Below, in pieces: positions 23,635 through 32,180 of a DNA stretch of 55,778 nucleotides. This stretch comes from Streptomyces hydrogenans. GTDB lineage: Bacteria; Actinomycetota; Actinomycetes; Streptomycetales; Streptomycetaceae. The DNA lies in assembly GCF_014656075.1 (NCBI RefSeq), contig NZ_BNBS01000050.1:1-55778 (forward strand), read 5' to 3'. The position numbers and the translations under genes were made by a program. The notes under the pieces were generated by a model. It was given only the letters and a program-made list of their open reading frames with translations. It ran no database searches and was not told the origin of the DNA. The stretch's first letter is position 1. Every line of letters starts with the position of its first letter.

Positions 23635-24978
23635 ATGCGCACGTCCGCTGCCGTGGCCACCGTCCTCGCGGTGACCGGAGCCGCCCTCGCCTGGGCCCCC
23701 GCCGCTTCCGCCGCCCCCGCCGAATGCACCCCGAACCCGCTCGGCACCGCCGGGCTCTACGCGGAGTTCGTCGAGGGCGACTCGGTCCGGCACTCGGACT
23801 CCGAGGGCGCGGTGGCGGTCGGCGGCGACGCCGCGTTCGGCGACCCGAAGGCGCCCTCCGGCTTCTCCGTCGGGTACCAGCTCACCCCGGGCGACCTCGG
23901 GAAGCTCCCCGGCGGCCACAGCCTCGTCGTCGGCGGCACCCTGACCGCCAACCAGGTCGTCATCACCAAGGGCACCGGCATAGCCGGCAAGGTCGTCAAC
24001 GCCTCCGGGGGCAAGAACTTCGGCGTCGACGGCCCGATCGCCGAGGGCGCCTCCCCGGTCGACTTCGGCAAGGAGTTCACCGGCCTGCGCGCCCGCTCCG
24101 CCGGCTGGGCGGCCGAGAAGCCCAACGGCACGGTCGCCGTCTCCGGCGACGGCCTCTTCCTCACCGGCACGGACAGCACGCTCAACGTCTTCGCCGTGGA
24201 CGCCGCCGAGCTCCAGAAGGCCCGCTCGATCACCCTGGACGTCCCGGTCGGCGCCTCGACGCTGGTGAACGTCCTCGGCGCCACGTACGACATGAACGCC
24301 AACGCCACCTACGGCGTCTACTACAAGAACCTCGCCGGCGGCGCGGCCGTCATCGACGACTACAACGTCCCGGACCCGGCCTACCGGACCATCCGCTCCA
24401 AGCTGCTGTGGAACTTCCCGCAGGCCACCACGGTGAAGAAGAACTACACCTCCTGGCCCGGCACCATCCTGGCGCCCGACGCCACCGTCCACATGGGCGG
24501 CGCCGGGGTCGGCCCCGGCCACGTCAACGGCGCCGTGATCGCCAAGGAACTCGTCACCGTCCCCGGCGCCGAGACCCACCAGATGACCTTCGCCGGCTGC
24601 CTCCCCGGGAAGACCACCCCCGGCCCCGTCGTCACCCCGGAGACGCCGAAGCCGACCGACACCCCGGTCCCCACCGCGCCGGCCACCACCGCCCCGGCCC
24701 CCAGCCCCACCACCTCCGCGCCGGGCGCCCCGGAGACCACCGCGCCCGCCACCCCGGCCCCCTCCGCGACGACCTCCGGCGCCCCCGCCGAGAGCCCCGC
24801 CCCCACCGGCACCCCGGAGGAGACCACCGCCGCGCCCGCCCCCTCGCCGACCACCCCGGAGGGTGATCTCGCGACGACGGGTTCGGCCATCGGGCCCGGT
24901 GTCATCGGGGCGGCCGTCGGTGCCCTGCTCCTCGGCGGAGGCTTCCTGGCCTTCGCGAAGCGGCGCCGCCGGGCCTGA
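23635..24978 (+). CDS. Choice-of-anchor A family surface protein with LAxTG sortase signal
   Basis: A 447-residue secreted protein. A signal peptide (MRTSAAVATVLAVTGAALAWAPAASA) is followed by a choice-of-anchor A domain (~30-325, including LYAEFVEGDSVRHSDSEGAVAVGG and VNVLGATYDMNANATYG), a Pro/Thr/Ala wall-spanning region (~335-410), and a sorting signal: LATTG, a hydrophobic helix and the tail KRRRRA. LAxTG is the class E sortase motif of high-GC actinobacteria, so it should be linked to peptidoglycan. ATG 23635 with CTGGAG upstream is preferred to ATG 23566. The ligand and role are unknown. Confidence 0.9.
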   Translation: MRTSAAVATVLAVTGAALAWAPAASAAPAECTPNPLGTAGLYAEFVEGDSVRHSDSEGAVAVGGDAAFGDPKAPSGFSVGYQLTPGDLGKLPGGHSLVVGGTLTANQVVITKGTGIAGKVVNASGGKNFGVDGPIAEGASPVDFGKEFTGLRARSAGWAAEKPNGTVAVSGDGLFLTGTDSTLNVFAVDAAELQKARSITLDVPVGASTLVNVLGATYDMNANATYGVYYKNLAGGAAVIDDYNVPDPAYRTIRSKLLWNFPQATTVKKNYTSWPGTILAPDATVHMGGAGVGPGHVNGAVIAKELVTVPGAETHQMTFAGCLPGKTTPGPVVTPETPKPTDTPVPTAPATTAPAPSPTTSAPGAPETTAPATPAPSATTSGAPAESPAPTGTPEETTAAPAPSPTTPEGDLATTGSAIGPGVIGAAVGALLLGGGFLAFAKRRRRA

Positions 24979-25105
24979 AACCCGGGTGTCGTGTCTCGGC
25001 CATCTCCGGTGCGAAGTAGCGACGAGGTGCTGACGTCACATCAAGGATGTGGCTAACATCACGCCAACGCACCGGCAGTGCAGCCGGGCCGTTGAGGAGG
25101 TGCGC

Positions 25106-25798
25106 GTGCGTTCTGCCCGGGAAACGCGTGGTGGGAAGCTGACCGTCTGCGGCATCCGCACCTCCTGGAACACCATCGGCGACGGCGAGTTCTTCTGCGA
25201 GGAGTGCGGCGGCGACCGCAGCTACCGGCGGCGCACCGGCCGCCGCCGGTTCGCCGTCCTCGGCGTCCCGCTCGTGCCCCGGGGCTGCACCGGCCCGGTC
25301 GTGGAGTGCGCCGCCTGCCACACCCGCTTCGGCACCGAGGTGCTGGAGCGGCCCACCACCGGCCGCTTCTCCGCGATGCTGCGGGACGCCGTCCACACCG
25401 TCGCCCTCGCCGTCCTGGCGGCCGGCGGCACCGGCTCCCGCGAGGTCCTGGACCGGGCCGTGCACGCCGTCCGGTCGGCCGGGTACGCCGACTGCACGGC
25501 CGTCCAGCTCGTCGACCTGGTCGAGGCGCTGGAGGCCGACACCGGCCGCTTCATGCCGGAGATCAACCCCGAGGGCGCCCTCCTCGCCATCGAGATCCAC
25601 GAGGCCGTCGCCCCGCTCACCCCGCACCTGGAGCCCGCCGGGCGCGAGGCCCTGCTGCTCCAGGCCGCGCGGATCGCGCTGGCCGACGGCGGCTACAGCC
25701 CGGCCGAGCAGGAGGTCCTGGGCACCGTCGGGACGGCGCTCGGCCTCCCGCCCGAGGACGTGCTGCGGCTGCTGGACTCCGCCCGGACCGTCTCCTGA
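25106..25798 (+). CDS. TerB family tellurite-resistance-like protein with zinc ribbon
   Basis: A 230-residue cytoplasmic protein. The N-terminal part has cysteines arranged as zinc ribbons: CGIRTSWNTIGDGEFFCEECGGD, then VECAACHTRFG. The C-terminal ~100 residues are a TerB-like helical domain (ALLLQAARIALADGGYSPAEQEVLGTVG, with acidic residues typical of metal binding). Members occur widely in Streptomyces; tellurite resistance is a family name and not evidence of function. GAGGAGG at 25094-25100 selects GTG 25106. It ends nine bases from the convergent oxidase gene. Confidence 0.85.
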   Translation: MRSARETRGGKLTVCGIRTSWNTIGDGEFFCEECGGDRSYRRRTGRRRFAVLGVPLVPRGCTGPVVECAACHTRFGTEVLERPTTGRFSAMLRDAVHTVALAVLAAGGTGSREVLDRAVHAVRSAGYADCTAVQLVDLVEALEADTGRFMPEINPEGALLAIEIHEAVAPLTPHLEPAGREALLLQAARIALADGGYSPAEQEVLGTVGTALGLPPEDVLRLLDSARTVS

Positions 25799-25807
25799 GC
25801 CGCGCGC

Positions 25808-27178
25808 TCACGGCACGATGTTCTGGTTGAGCCGGAAGGCGTTGTCGGGGTCGTAGCGGCGCTTCACCTCGCGCAGCCGGTCGTAGTTCTGCCGGTAGTT
25901 CACCCGGACCCGGTCCTGGTCGTCGGTGTCCATGAAGTTCACGTAGCCGCCCGCCTCGGTGTGCGGGCGCAGCGCCCGGTCGTAGGCGCGGGTCCACGCG
26001 ACGTTCGCCGCGGTGTCGGCCGGGTCCGTCCAGGTCGCGCCGAAGGAGTGCGAGACGTCCGCGTCCCGGTAGGCGAAGGCGGTCTCCTCCGGGCCCGTGC
26101 GGTGGCAGGCGCCGTCGATCGGGAAGAGCGCGGTGTCCGACTCCATGGTCGGCATGGTCGCCCCGTACGCGGCGTGCGCCGCGGCGGCCCCGGCGCTCAG
26201 GCCGGCGCTGAAGTTCCCCTTCCAGTAGTGGTACAGCCCGGCGGGCAGCTGTTCGTCGAAGAGCGTGTTGATCACCGGGTACGGCATCCGCTCCATGAAC
26301 CGGCCGACGACCGGGCCCAGTCCGTCCAGGAGCGCCAGGACCCGGTCGTCCCGGTCGCGCGGGCCGCTGAAGCAGGTGAAGGCGGCGCAGATCGGGCGTC
26401 CGTGCCAGCGCTCCGGCAGGAACGGTTCCTCCGGGCCGAGGGCCAGCACCAGGATGATGTTCAGCTCCTCCGGGGCGGCGGTGGCCGCCTCGTGCCAGGC
26501 CCCGATCACCGCCTCGTCCAGCGGATAGCAGGTCAGGCCGCCGAACACGTCGGTCAGCGGGTGCAGCCGGTAGGCGAACTCGGTCACCACCCCGAAGTTC
26601 CCGCCGCCGCCGCGCAGCGCCCAGAACAGGTCCGGCCGCCGCCCGGCGTCGCAGGAGACCAGCGCGCCGTCGGCGGTGACGACCTCCGCGCCGGTCAGGT
26701 TGTCGCAGCTCAGGCCGTAGTGGCGGGCCAGGTGGCCCATCCCGCCGCCGAGGGTCAGTCCGGCGATCCCGGTCGTGGAGATCACCCCGCCGGTGGTCGC
26801 GAGCCCGAAGGCGTGCGCCGCGTCGTTGAGGTCGCCCCAGGTGGCGCCGCCGCCGGCCCGGGCCGTCCGGGTCTCCGGGTCGATCCGCACCTCCCGCATC
26901 GGGGAGAGGTCCACCACCAGGCCGTCGTCGACCGTGCCGAAGCCGGCGACCGAGTGGGCGCCGCCGCGCACCGCGAGCGGGAGGCCGTGCTCCCGGGCGT
27001 GGCGGACCGCCGCGCTCACGTCGCCGGCGTCCGCGGCGCGGACGACGACGGCGGGCCGCCGGTCGTGCAGGGCGTTGTAGACCCGCCGGGCCTCCTCGTA
27101 GGAGGGGTCGCCGGGGGTGACGACGGTGCCGCGCACGGCACCGCGAAGCGTGTTCAGGGTCTCCGTCGTCGTGGTCAT
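25808..27178 (-). CDS. FAD-binding (BBE-type) oxidoreductase
   Basis: A 456-residue flavoprotein of the PCMH/berberine-bridge family. The FAD domain spans 40-210 and the BBE segment is C-terminal (VNYRQNYDRLREVKRRYDPDNAFRLNQNIVP). Both residues used for bicovalent FAD attachment are present: His75 in RGGAHS and Cys158 in GMGHLARHYGLSCDN. Enzymes of this type oxidise sugars or specialised metabolites with O2. No signal peptide is present. It lies 79 bases downstream of a LuxR-type regulator on the same strand, which may control it. The substrate is not predictable. Confidence 0.92.
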   Translation of the reverse strand: MTTTTETLNTLRGAVRGTVVTPGDPSYEEARRVYNALHDRRPAVVVRAADAGDVSAAVRHAREHGLPLAVRGGAHSVAGFGTVDDGLVVDLSPMREVRIDPETRTARAGGGATWGDLNDAAHAFGLATTGGVISTTGIAGLTLGGGMGHLARHYGLSCDNLTGAEVVTADGALVSCDAGRRPDLFWALRGGGGNFGVVTEFAYRLHPLTDVFGGLTCYPLDEAVIGAWHEAATAAPEELNIILVLALGPEEPFLPERWHGRPICAAFTCFSGPRDRDDRVLALLDGLGPVVGRFMERMPYPVINTLFDEQLPAGLYHYWKGNFSAGLSAGAAAAHAAYGATMPTMESDTALFPIDGACHRTGPEETAFAYRDADVSHSFGATWTDPADTAANVAWTRAYDRALRPHTEAGGYVNFMDTDDQDRVRVNYRQNYDRLREVKRRYDPDNAFRLNQNIVP

Positions 27179-27257
27179 GCCTCCGGTCTACGCGGCCGGC
27201 CGGTGCCGCCGCATCGCCCGTACCGCCCATCACGGCGGCGGCCCGCGCGTGGGCCGT

Positions 27258-28907
27258 TCAGACCAGACCGTGCGCGTAGGCGTAGGCGGTCGCGGCGGAG
27301 CGGGTGGAGACGCCGAGCTTGGCGAAGATGTTGTTGAGGTGCCGGGCGACCGTGTGCTCGCTGATGACGAGGGCCCCGGCGACGCCCTTGTTCGTCGCGC
27401 CCCCGGCGACCAGCCGCAGCACCTCCGCCTCCCGGGCGGTCAGCCCGCCCGGCAGCCGGCGGCGGGCGGCCGCCGACAGGAGCGCGGCGGCCCGGCGGGC
27501 GTCGGGCCCGGCCCCGAGCCCCTCGAAGCCGTCCCGGGGGAAGGCGAGGCCGAGCCGCCGGACCTGCTCGTACCCGGCGGCCCGGTCGGCCGCCGCGAGC
27601 AGCATCCGGGTCTGCGCCGCCTCGTACGGCACCCGCAGCCGCAGCCGCAGGTCGAGCGCCCGGCGCAGCACGGGAGCCGCCGCTCCGGGGTCCTCGGCCA
27701 GGGCCACCGCGCCGGCCGCCGTGCCGGCGAGGGCGCGCAGCAGCGGCACGTCACCGGCGAGGGCGTCGAGCTTCGACGCCGCGTCCGCCGCGCCCCGCAC
27801 GGCTCCGACGGCGAGGGACACCTCGGTCGAGGCGGCCAGCAGCCGGGCCCGGGCCAGCGGGCCGTGCCGGGCGTCCTGGCAGGCCAGGGCGAGCCGGAGG
27901 CCGGCCGCCGCCGCGTCGCCGAGGCCCTGCGCGAGCCGCAGCAGGGCGAGCCCCGGCTGGGGGAGCCGGCCCAGCTCGTGGGCGTGGGCGTAGGAGCGGG
28001 CGGCCTCGTCGAGGCGGCCCTGGCGGCGCTGGACGTCCCCGGCGGCGCAGTACGCGGCGGCCGCCGCCTCCAGGCAGTCCACGGGTACCTCGCGGCAGGC
28101 CCGCCGGGCCTCCTCCTCGGCGGCCGTCCACTCGCCGAGCAGGTCCAGGACCTCGACCCGGTGGGCCCGGCACACCCCGCGGAAGGGGTTGTCGCCGGTG
28201 CCGAAGGCGGCGCACCACTCCATCGCCGTACGGGTCCACTCCACGGCCCGGCCGAAGTCGGCGGCCTCCATGCACTGGGTGAGGGCCAGGCAGTACAGCC
28301 AGCCGGTGAAGACGCCGCTCAGCTCGCCCGCCTCCGCCGCGCACATCGCCTCGTCGAGGAGCGCGAGCCCCTCCGCCCGGCGGCCCTGGGCGAGCAGGGC
28401 GGCGGAGGCGGCCTGGCGGCTGAGGGCCAGGAGGTCGGGGCTGCCGGAGCGCTCGGCGAGGCGGGTCATCCGGCCGGTGGCGGCCAGGGCGGCGGGGCCG
28501 TCGCCGCGGGCGGTGGCCTCCTCGGCGTCGGCCCAGGCGAGGAAGGACTGCTCGGGGCAGGGCGGCAGCCCGTCCAGGTGGTGGCGGGCGCGGTGCAGCC
28601 AGCCGGCGGCGACGGCGGGCCGGCCCAGGCCCGCGTACTCGTAGTGGAGCCACCAGGCGGCCAGCCCGGCGCCCCGGTGGTCGCCGGCCGCGACGTGGGC
28701 GGCGTGCGCCCGCAGCCGGGCCGCGACGGACTCGTCGAGGTGCCCGGACCACCAGGCGGCGTCGGAGAGCGCGCCGAGGTCGTCGGGGGTCAGTGCCTCG
28801 TCCGGGTGCCGGTCGCGGGCGTGCAGCAGCGCGTACGCTTCTCCCCACGCCTCGCGGGCCACCGCGTCCCGGGCCCGGCCGGCGCGGTCGATCACGGGTG
28901 CGGACAC
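27258..28907 (-). CDS. LuxR family regulator with long TPR-like sensory region
   Basis: A 549-residue regulator. About 480 residues of TPR-like helical repeats (many W/A/L pairs such as AWWSGHLDESVAARLRAHAA) precede a C-terminal LuxR helix-turn-helix (GLTAREAEVLRLVAGGATNKGVAGALVISEHTVARHLNNIFAKLGV). No NACHT/AAA Walker motifs are found, so this is not a full LAL regulator but resembles its C-terminal half. The start is GTG 28907, with GGAAGGGG upstream; GTG 28916 overlaps that site. The downstream oxidase is a natural target. The signal is unknown. Confidence 0.88.
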   Translation of the reverse strand: MSAPVIDRAGRARDAVAREAWGEAYALLHARDRHPDEALTPDDLGALSDAAWWSGHLDESVAARLRAHAAHVAAGDHRGAGLAAWWLHYEYAGLGRPAVAAGWLHRARHHLDGLPPCPEQSFLAWADAEEATARGDGPAALAATGRMTRLAERSGSPDLLALSRQAASAALLAQGRRAEGLALLDEAMCAAEAGELSGVFTGWLYCLALTQCMEAADFGRAVEWTRTAMEWCAAFGTGDNPFRGVCRAHRVEVLDLLGEWTAAEEEARRACREVPVDCLEAAAAAYCAAGDVQRRQGRLDEAARSYAHAHELGRLPQPGLALLRLAQGLGDAAAAGLRLALACQDARHGPLARARLLAASTEVSLAVGAVRGAADAASKLDALAGDVPLLRALAGTAAGAVALAEDPGAAAPVLRRALDLRLRLRVPYEAAQTRMLLAAADRAAGYEQVRRLGLAFPRDGFEGLGAGPDARRAAALLSAAARRRLPGGLTAREAEVLRLVAGGATNKGVAGALVISEHTVARHLNNIFAKLGVSTRSAATAYAYAHGLV

Positions 28908-29006
28908 GTGCCTCACCCCTTCCGGTCCTTCCAGCGTAGGACCGGACGCGGGGAGGGGGCACCCGGTGGACGCCCCCTCCCTTCGTGCGCGTGACGCGGT
29001 CGCGCG

Positions 29007-30374
29007 TCAGTCGATGGCGCCGCTCGCGCGGAGCATGTCCTCGCGCTCGACGATCTTCACGCGCTCGCGGCCCTGCGGCTCGCCCAGCGCCTTCTCGGCG
29101 GCGTCCAGCGCGTACCAGCCGTCCCACGTGGTGTAGGTGAGGTCCTTGCCCTCCAGGAAGGCGGTGACGGCCTCGGGCTCGGGGCTGGCCGGGGTGAGGA
29201 GCCGGCCGGCGGCGAAGTCCTCCAGGAGGTTCGCGACGGTCTCGTTGGCGTCGCCCTTGGTGTGGCCGATGAGACCGACCGGGCCGCGGCGGATCCAGCC
29301 GGTGACGTAGGTGGAGGCCATGTGCTCCTCGCCCTCCATCACGCGGCCGCCCTGGTCCGGGACGGTGCCGCTGACGGTGTCCCAGGGCAGCTTGGGCAGC
29401 TCGTCGGAGAGGTAGCCGACGGCGCGGTAGACGGACCGGACGTCCCAGTCGGTGGTGACGCCGGTGCCCTTCACGTTGCCGGTGCCGTCGAGCTCGGTGC
29501 GCTCGGTGCGCAGGCCGACGACCTCGCCGTTCTCGCCGAGGATCTCGACGGGGGACTCGAAGAAGTGCAGGAAGAGCTTGTGCGGGCGGTCGCCGATGTC
29601 GCGGATCGCCCAGTTCTCCAGGGTCTTGGCGACCATGTCGGTCTGCTTGTTCTTGCGCCGCTCGGCGATCGAGCCCTCGTCGTAGTCGATGTCCTCGGGG
29701 TTGACGATGACCTCGATGTTCGGCGAGTGGTCCAGCTCGCGCAGCTCCATGGGGCTGAACTTCGCCTGCGCCGGGCCGCGGCGGCCGAAGACGTGGATCT
29801 CGACGGCCTTGTTGGCGGCCAGGCCCTCGTGGACGTTGGCCGGGATCTCGGTCGGCAGCAGCTCCTCGGCGGTCTTGGCGAGGATGCGGGCGACGTCGAG
29901 GGCGACGTTGCCGACGCCGAGGACGGCGACCTTCTCGGCGGACAGGTCCCAGGTGCGCGGGACGTCGGGGTGGCCGTCGTACCAGGAGGCGAAGTCGGCG
30001 GCGCCGAAGGAGCCGTCCAGCTCGACGCCGGGGATCCGCAGCTCGCGGTCGAACATGGCGCCGGTGGAGAAGACCACCGCGTCGTAGAAGGAGCGCAGGT
30101 CGTCGAGGTGGACGTCGGTGCCGTAGTTCACGTTGCCGAAGAGGCGGACCTGCGGCTTGTCGAGGACCTGGTGGAGGGCGTTGACGATGCCCTTGATCCG
30201 CGGGTGGTCGGGGGCGACGCCGTAGCGGATGAGGCCGAAGGGGGCCGGCATCCGCTCGAAGATGTCGATGGACACGCCCGGCTCGGCGGCGGTGTCGGAC
30301 TTCAGCAGCGCGTCGGCGGCGTAGATGCCGGCGGGGCCGGCGCCGACGATCGCGACCCGGAGGGGGCGGGGCAT
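29007..30374 (-). CDS. Ferredoxin-NADP+ reductase, FprA/adrenodoxin-reductase type
   Basis: A 455-residue flavoenzyme passing electrons between NADPH and ferredoxin, for example to cytochromes P450. The FAD site is VAIVGAGPAGIYAADALL (7-24), followed by FERMPAPFGLIRYGVAPDHP typical of adrenodoxin-like reductases, and the NADP site is LGVGNVALDVARIL. The length matches M. tuberculosis FprA-type proteins. ATG 30374 is chosen because MPRPLRVAIVG is the family N-terminus. The upstream region carries an iron-box-like palindrome, suggesting iron-dependent control. Confidence 0.94.
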   Translation of the reverse strand: MPRPLRVAIVGAGPAGIYAADALLKSDTAAEPGVSIDIFERMPAPFGLIRYGVAPDHPRIKGIVNALHQVLDKPQVRLFGNVNYGTDVHLDDLRSFYDAVVFSTGAMFDRELRIPGVELDGSFGAADFASWYDGHPDVPRTWDLSAEKVAVLGVGNVALDVARILAKTAEELLPTEIPANVHEGLAANKAVEIHVFGRRGPAQAKFSPMELRELDHSPNIEVIVNPEDIDYDEGSIAERRKNKQTDMVAKTLENWAIRDIGDRPHKLFLHFFESPVEILGENGEVVGLRTERTELDGTGNVKGTGVTTDWDVRSVYRAVGYLSDELPKLPWDTVSGTVPDQGGRVMEGEEHMASTYVTGWIRRGPVGLIGHTKGDANETVANLLEDFAAGRLLTPASPEPEAVTAFLEGKDLTYTTWDGWYALDAAEKALGEPQGRERVKIVEREDMLRASGAID

Positions 30375-30419
30375 GACTGGGTTCCCTTCGCAAAGCGGGG
30401 TGCGGCGGACCGCCGACAC

Positions 30420-30438
30420 TTAGGCCACCCTAATTAAC
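30420..30438 (-). promoter_or_regulatory. Candidate DmdR/IdeR iron box
   Basis: Read on the minus strand, the stretch centred here contains TTAGGGTGGCCTAA, close to the first 14 positions of the actinobacterial iron box (TTAGGTTAGGCTAACCTAA; about 11 of 19 match overall). It lies 46 bases upstream of the reductase start. Suggestive only. Confidence 0.38.
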
Positions 30439-30477
30439 ATCCGGAGCCGAGTGGTACCCGACCCTGGTCTATGCCCC

Positions 30478-30494
30478 CATAAGGCGAACTTATG
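30478..30494. promoter_or_regulatory. Small perfect palindrome upstream of ferredoxin reductase
   Basis: CATAAG-GCGAA-CTTATG is a perfect 6-5-6 inverted repeat in an AT-richer stretch between the reductase gene and the membrane protein gene. It could be an operator for the reductase promoter. No regulator is assigned. Confidence 0.35.
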
Positions 30495-30524
30495 ACTTCC
30501 CAAAGAGATGCTAGTGGGCCCGGG

Positions 30525-31337
30525 TCAGGAGTCCAGGAAGAGGCCCACCGCCAGAGCGGCGGAGAGGAACGTCAGGGCGACGCCGCAGACCAGCAGGACC
30601 GCGCCGGCCAGGTTGTTCGTCAGGTAGGTGAACGGGGGAGACGGCACGAGCACGTCCGCCGGGTCGTCCGGGGGGAAGGCCACCGTGATCGCGGGCCCGG
30701 CCTCGCCGTGGACGAAGCCGCGGTAGGCGCCGGTCCCGTCCGGGTAGACGTACGCGCCGCGGGTCGTCGCCCGGGTCGCGGTCGCCGTGACGCCGTGGGC
30801 GAGCAGCCACCGCTCCCGCCGCGAGCGCGCCACGCCGTACACCCCGAACCAGAGGGCCAGCCAGCTCATGCCGCCGAACGGGATCGTCATGACGACCACG
30901 TCCCACTCGCCCAGCGCGCCGGCGACCGCGCAGACGGCGACGAGCGCGAGCAGGTAGCCGAGCACGCCCCACAGGAGCCGGCGGAGGAAGGTCTTCCGCC
31001 AGGTCGGACGGAGCGAGCGGATCACGGCGAACGGCGCCCCGTCGACGTCCTCGTCGTCCGTCCGGTTCGCCAGCAGCGCGTTGATCCCCTCGGCGAAGCG
31101 GACGGCCGCCTCCGCGTCCACGTCGTCGATCCGGTGGACGACCGGAGTCGCCCCGGTCCGCGCCCGCAGCTGGAGGAGGACCGCCCGCCCCTCGGCGCGC
31201 ACCCGGGAGAGCCCGTCGGCGGTGAAGGTGATCTGCTCGTGCGGGAGGTCGAGGACCAGTCCGCCGTCGTCGGCGGAGAGGACGGCGCCGTCCCGGCCCC
31301 GGAGGGCGGGGAGGGCGGCGAGGGCAGGGTTCGGCAT
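30525..31337 (-). CDS. Hypothetical membrane protein (paralogue of next gene)
   Basis: A 270-residue protein with a cytoplasmic N-terminal half and hydrophobic segments near 125-165 (LLWGVLGYLLALVAVCAVAGAL and a second), plus one at the C-terminus (LAGAVLLVCGVALTFLSAAL). The N-terminal domain RVRAEGRAVLLQLRARTGATPVVHRIDDVDAEAAVRFAEGINALL matches its upstream neighbour. The second half has a DUF3592-like feel (ATATRATTRGAYVYPDGTG ... VAFPPDDPADVL). ATG 31337 is preferred over 31343 because the minus-strand -10 TACGAT lies exactly seven bases before it. Function unknown. Confidence 0.72.
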   Translation of the reverse strand: MPNPALAALPALRGRDGAVLSADDGGLVLDLPHEQITFTADGLSRVRAEGRAVLLQLRARTGATPVVHRIDDVDAEAAVRFAEGINALLANRTDDEDVDGAPFAVIRSLRPTWRKTFLRRLLWGVLGYLLALVAVCAVAGALGEWDVVVMTIPFGGMSWLALWFGVYGVARSRRERWLLAHGVTATATRATTRGAYVYPDGTGAYRGFVHGEAGPAITVAFPPDDPADVLVPSPPFTYLTNNLAGAVLLVCGVALTFLSAALAVGLFLDS

Positions 31338-31344
31338 GAGCATG

Positions 31345-31350
31345 ATCGTA
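31345..31350 (-). promoter_or_regulatory. -10 hexamer for leaderless membrane protein gene
   Basis: TACGAT on the minus strand ends seven bases before ATG 31337, and TGTCAC 17 bases upstream can serve as the -35. No ribosome site is present, so the message is probably leaderless. Confidence 0.5.
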
Positions 31351-31379
31351 AGGTCGTGCGTCCCCCGGTGACAGGGGCG

Positions 31380-32180
31380 CTACCCGCCCCGGACCGCGAC
31401 CGTGACCAGGGCGACGACGGCGGTGAGGCAGCCGGCCGCCATGGCGGCGCCCACGAGGGTCGCGACGACGCCCATGACGCGGCCGTAGGGGGTGTCCGGG
31501 CGGATCACCCGGGTCGGGTCGCGCGGGTCGTGGGCGAGCTCGATCTCGTCCGGGCCGGAACTCGTCGCGTAGTCGTGCTCCACGCCGTCCACGTCCGTGT
31601 AGCGGTACACCTTCCGGTGGTTCGTGTGGTGCGTGAACCGGCCGACGACCGTGATCCCGTGCCGCGGCAGGTACCACTGGCGGTACGCCTCCCGGCCGGC
31701 CGAGCGCGCGAGGAGGCCGCCGACGCCGGCGAAGAGGACCGCGAGCCAGAAGACGAGCGCGTACTCGCCCCGGGGGGCGCGGAGCGCGATGAGGACGTCG
31801 AGGGCGACCAGCGGGACGCCGACGGCCGCCGCGACCGTCCACCGGCGGGCGCGCGCGGGCTCCGGGGCGGCCCGGAGGGGGCTGGTCGTGACGAGGGCGG
31901 CGCCGTCGGGGGCCGGGGCGGCCGGGAGCGCGGCGGTCACGGCGTCCGCGAAGGCGAGCGCGCCCGCCTCGCTGACGTCGGTGACCCGGTAGATCGTCGG
32001 CTCGTTCGTGCCCGAGGCGGTGAGGACGATCGCGACGGACCGCCCCTCGGCGTGGACGAAGGAGATCGCCGCCAGCGGTATGTGGTGCTCCTTGTCCGTG
32101 CGGTGCAGGGTGACCGGCCCGCCCGCGAAGCGGAGAACCGATTCGCCACCGCGCAGGACCAGAGAGGGGGTGGCCGTCAT
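31380..32180 (-). CDS. Hypothetical membrane protein (tandem paralogue)
   Basis: A 266-residue protein with the same layout as its downstream neighbour: an N-terminal domain (ISFVHAEGRSVAIVLTASGTNEPTIYRVTDVSEAGALAFADAV), two central helices (~115-165), a DUF3592-like soluble part (VVGRFTHHTNHRKVYRYTDVDGVEH ... LAHDPRDPTRVI) and one C-terminal helix. GGAGGAACG precedes ATG 32180. The two genes lie 42 bases apart on the same strand and likely arose by duplication. No function is known; a membrane sensor or envelope role is conceivable. Confidence 0.75.
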   Translation of the reverse strand: MTATPSLVLRGGESVLRFAGGPVTLHRTDKEHHIPLAAISFVHAEGRSVAIVLTASGTNEPTIYRVTDVSEAGALAFADAVTAALPAAPAPDGAALVTTSPLRAAPEPARARRWTVAAAVGVPLVALDVLIALRAPRGEYALVFWLAVLFAGVGGLLARSAGREAYRQWYLPRHGITVVGRFTHHTNHRKVYRYTDVDGVEHDYATSSGPDEIELAHDPRDPTRVIRPDTPYGRVMGVVATLVGAAMAAGCLTAVVALVTVAVRGG

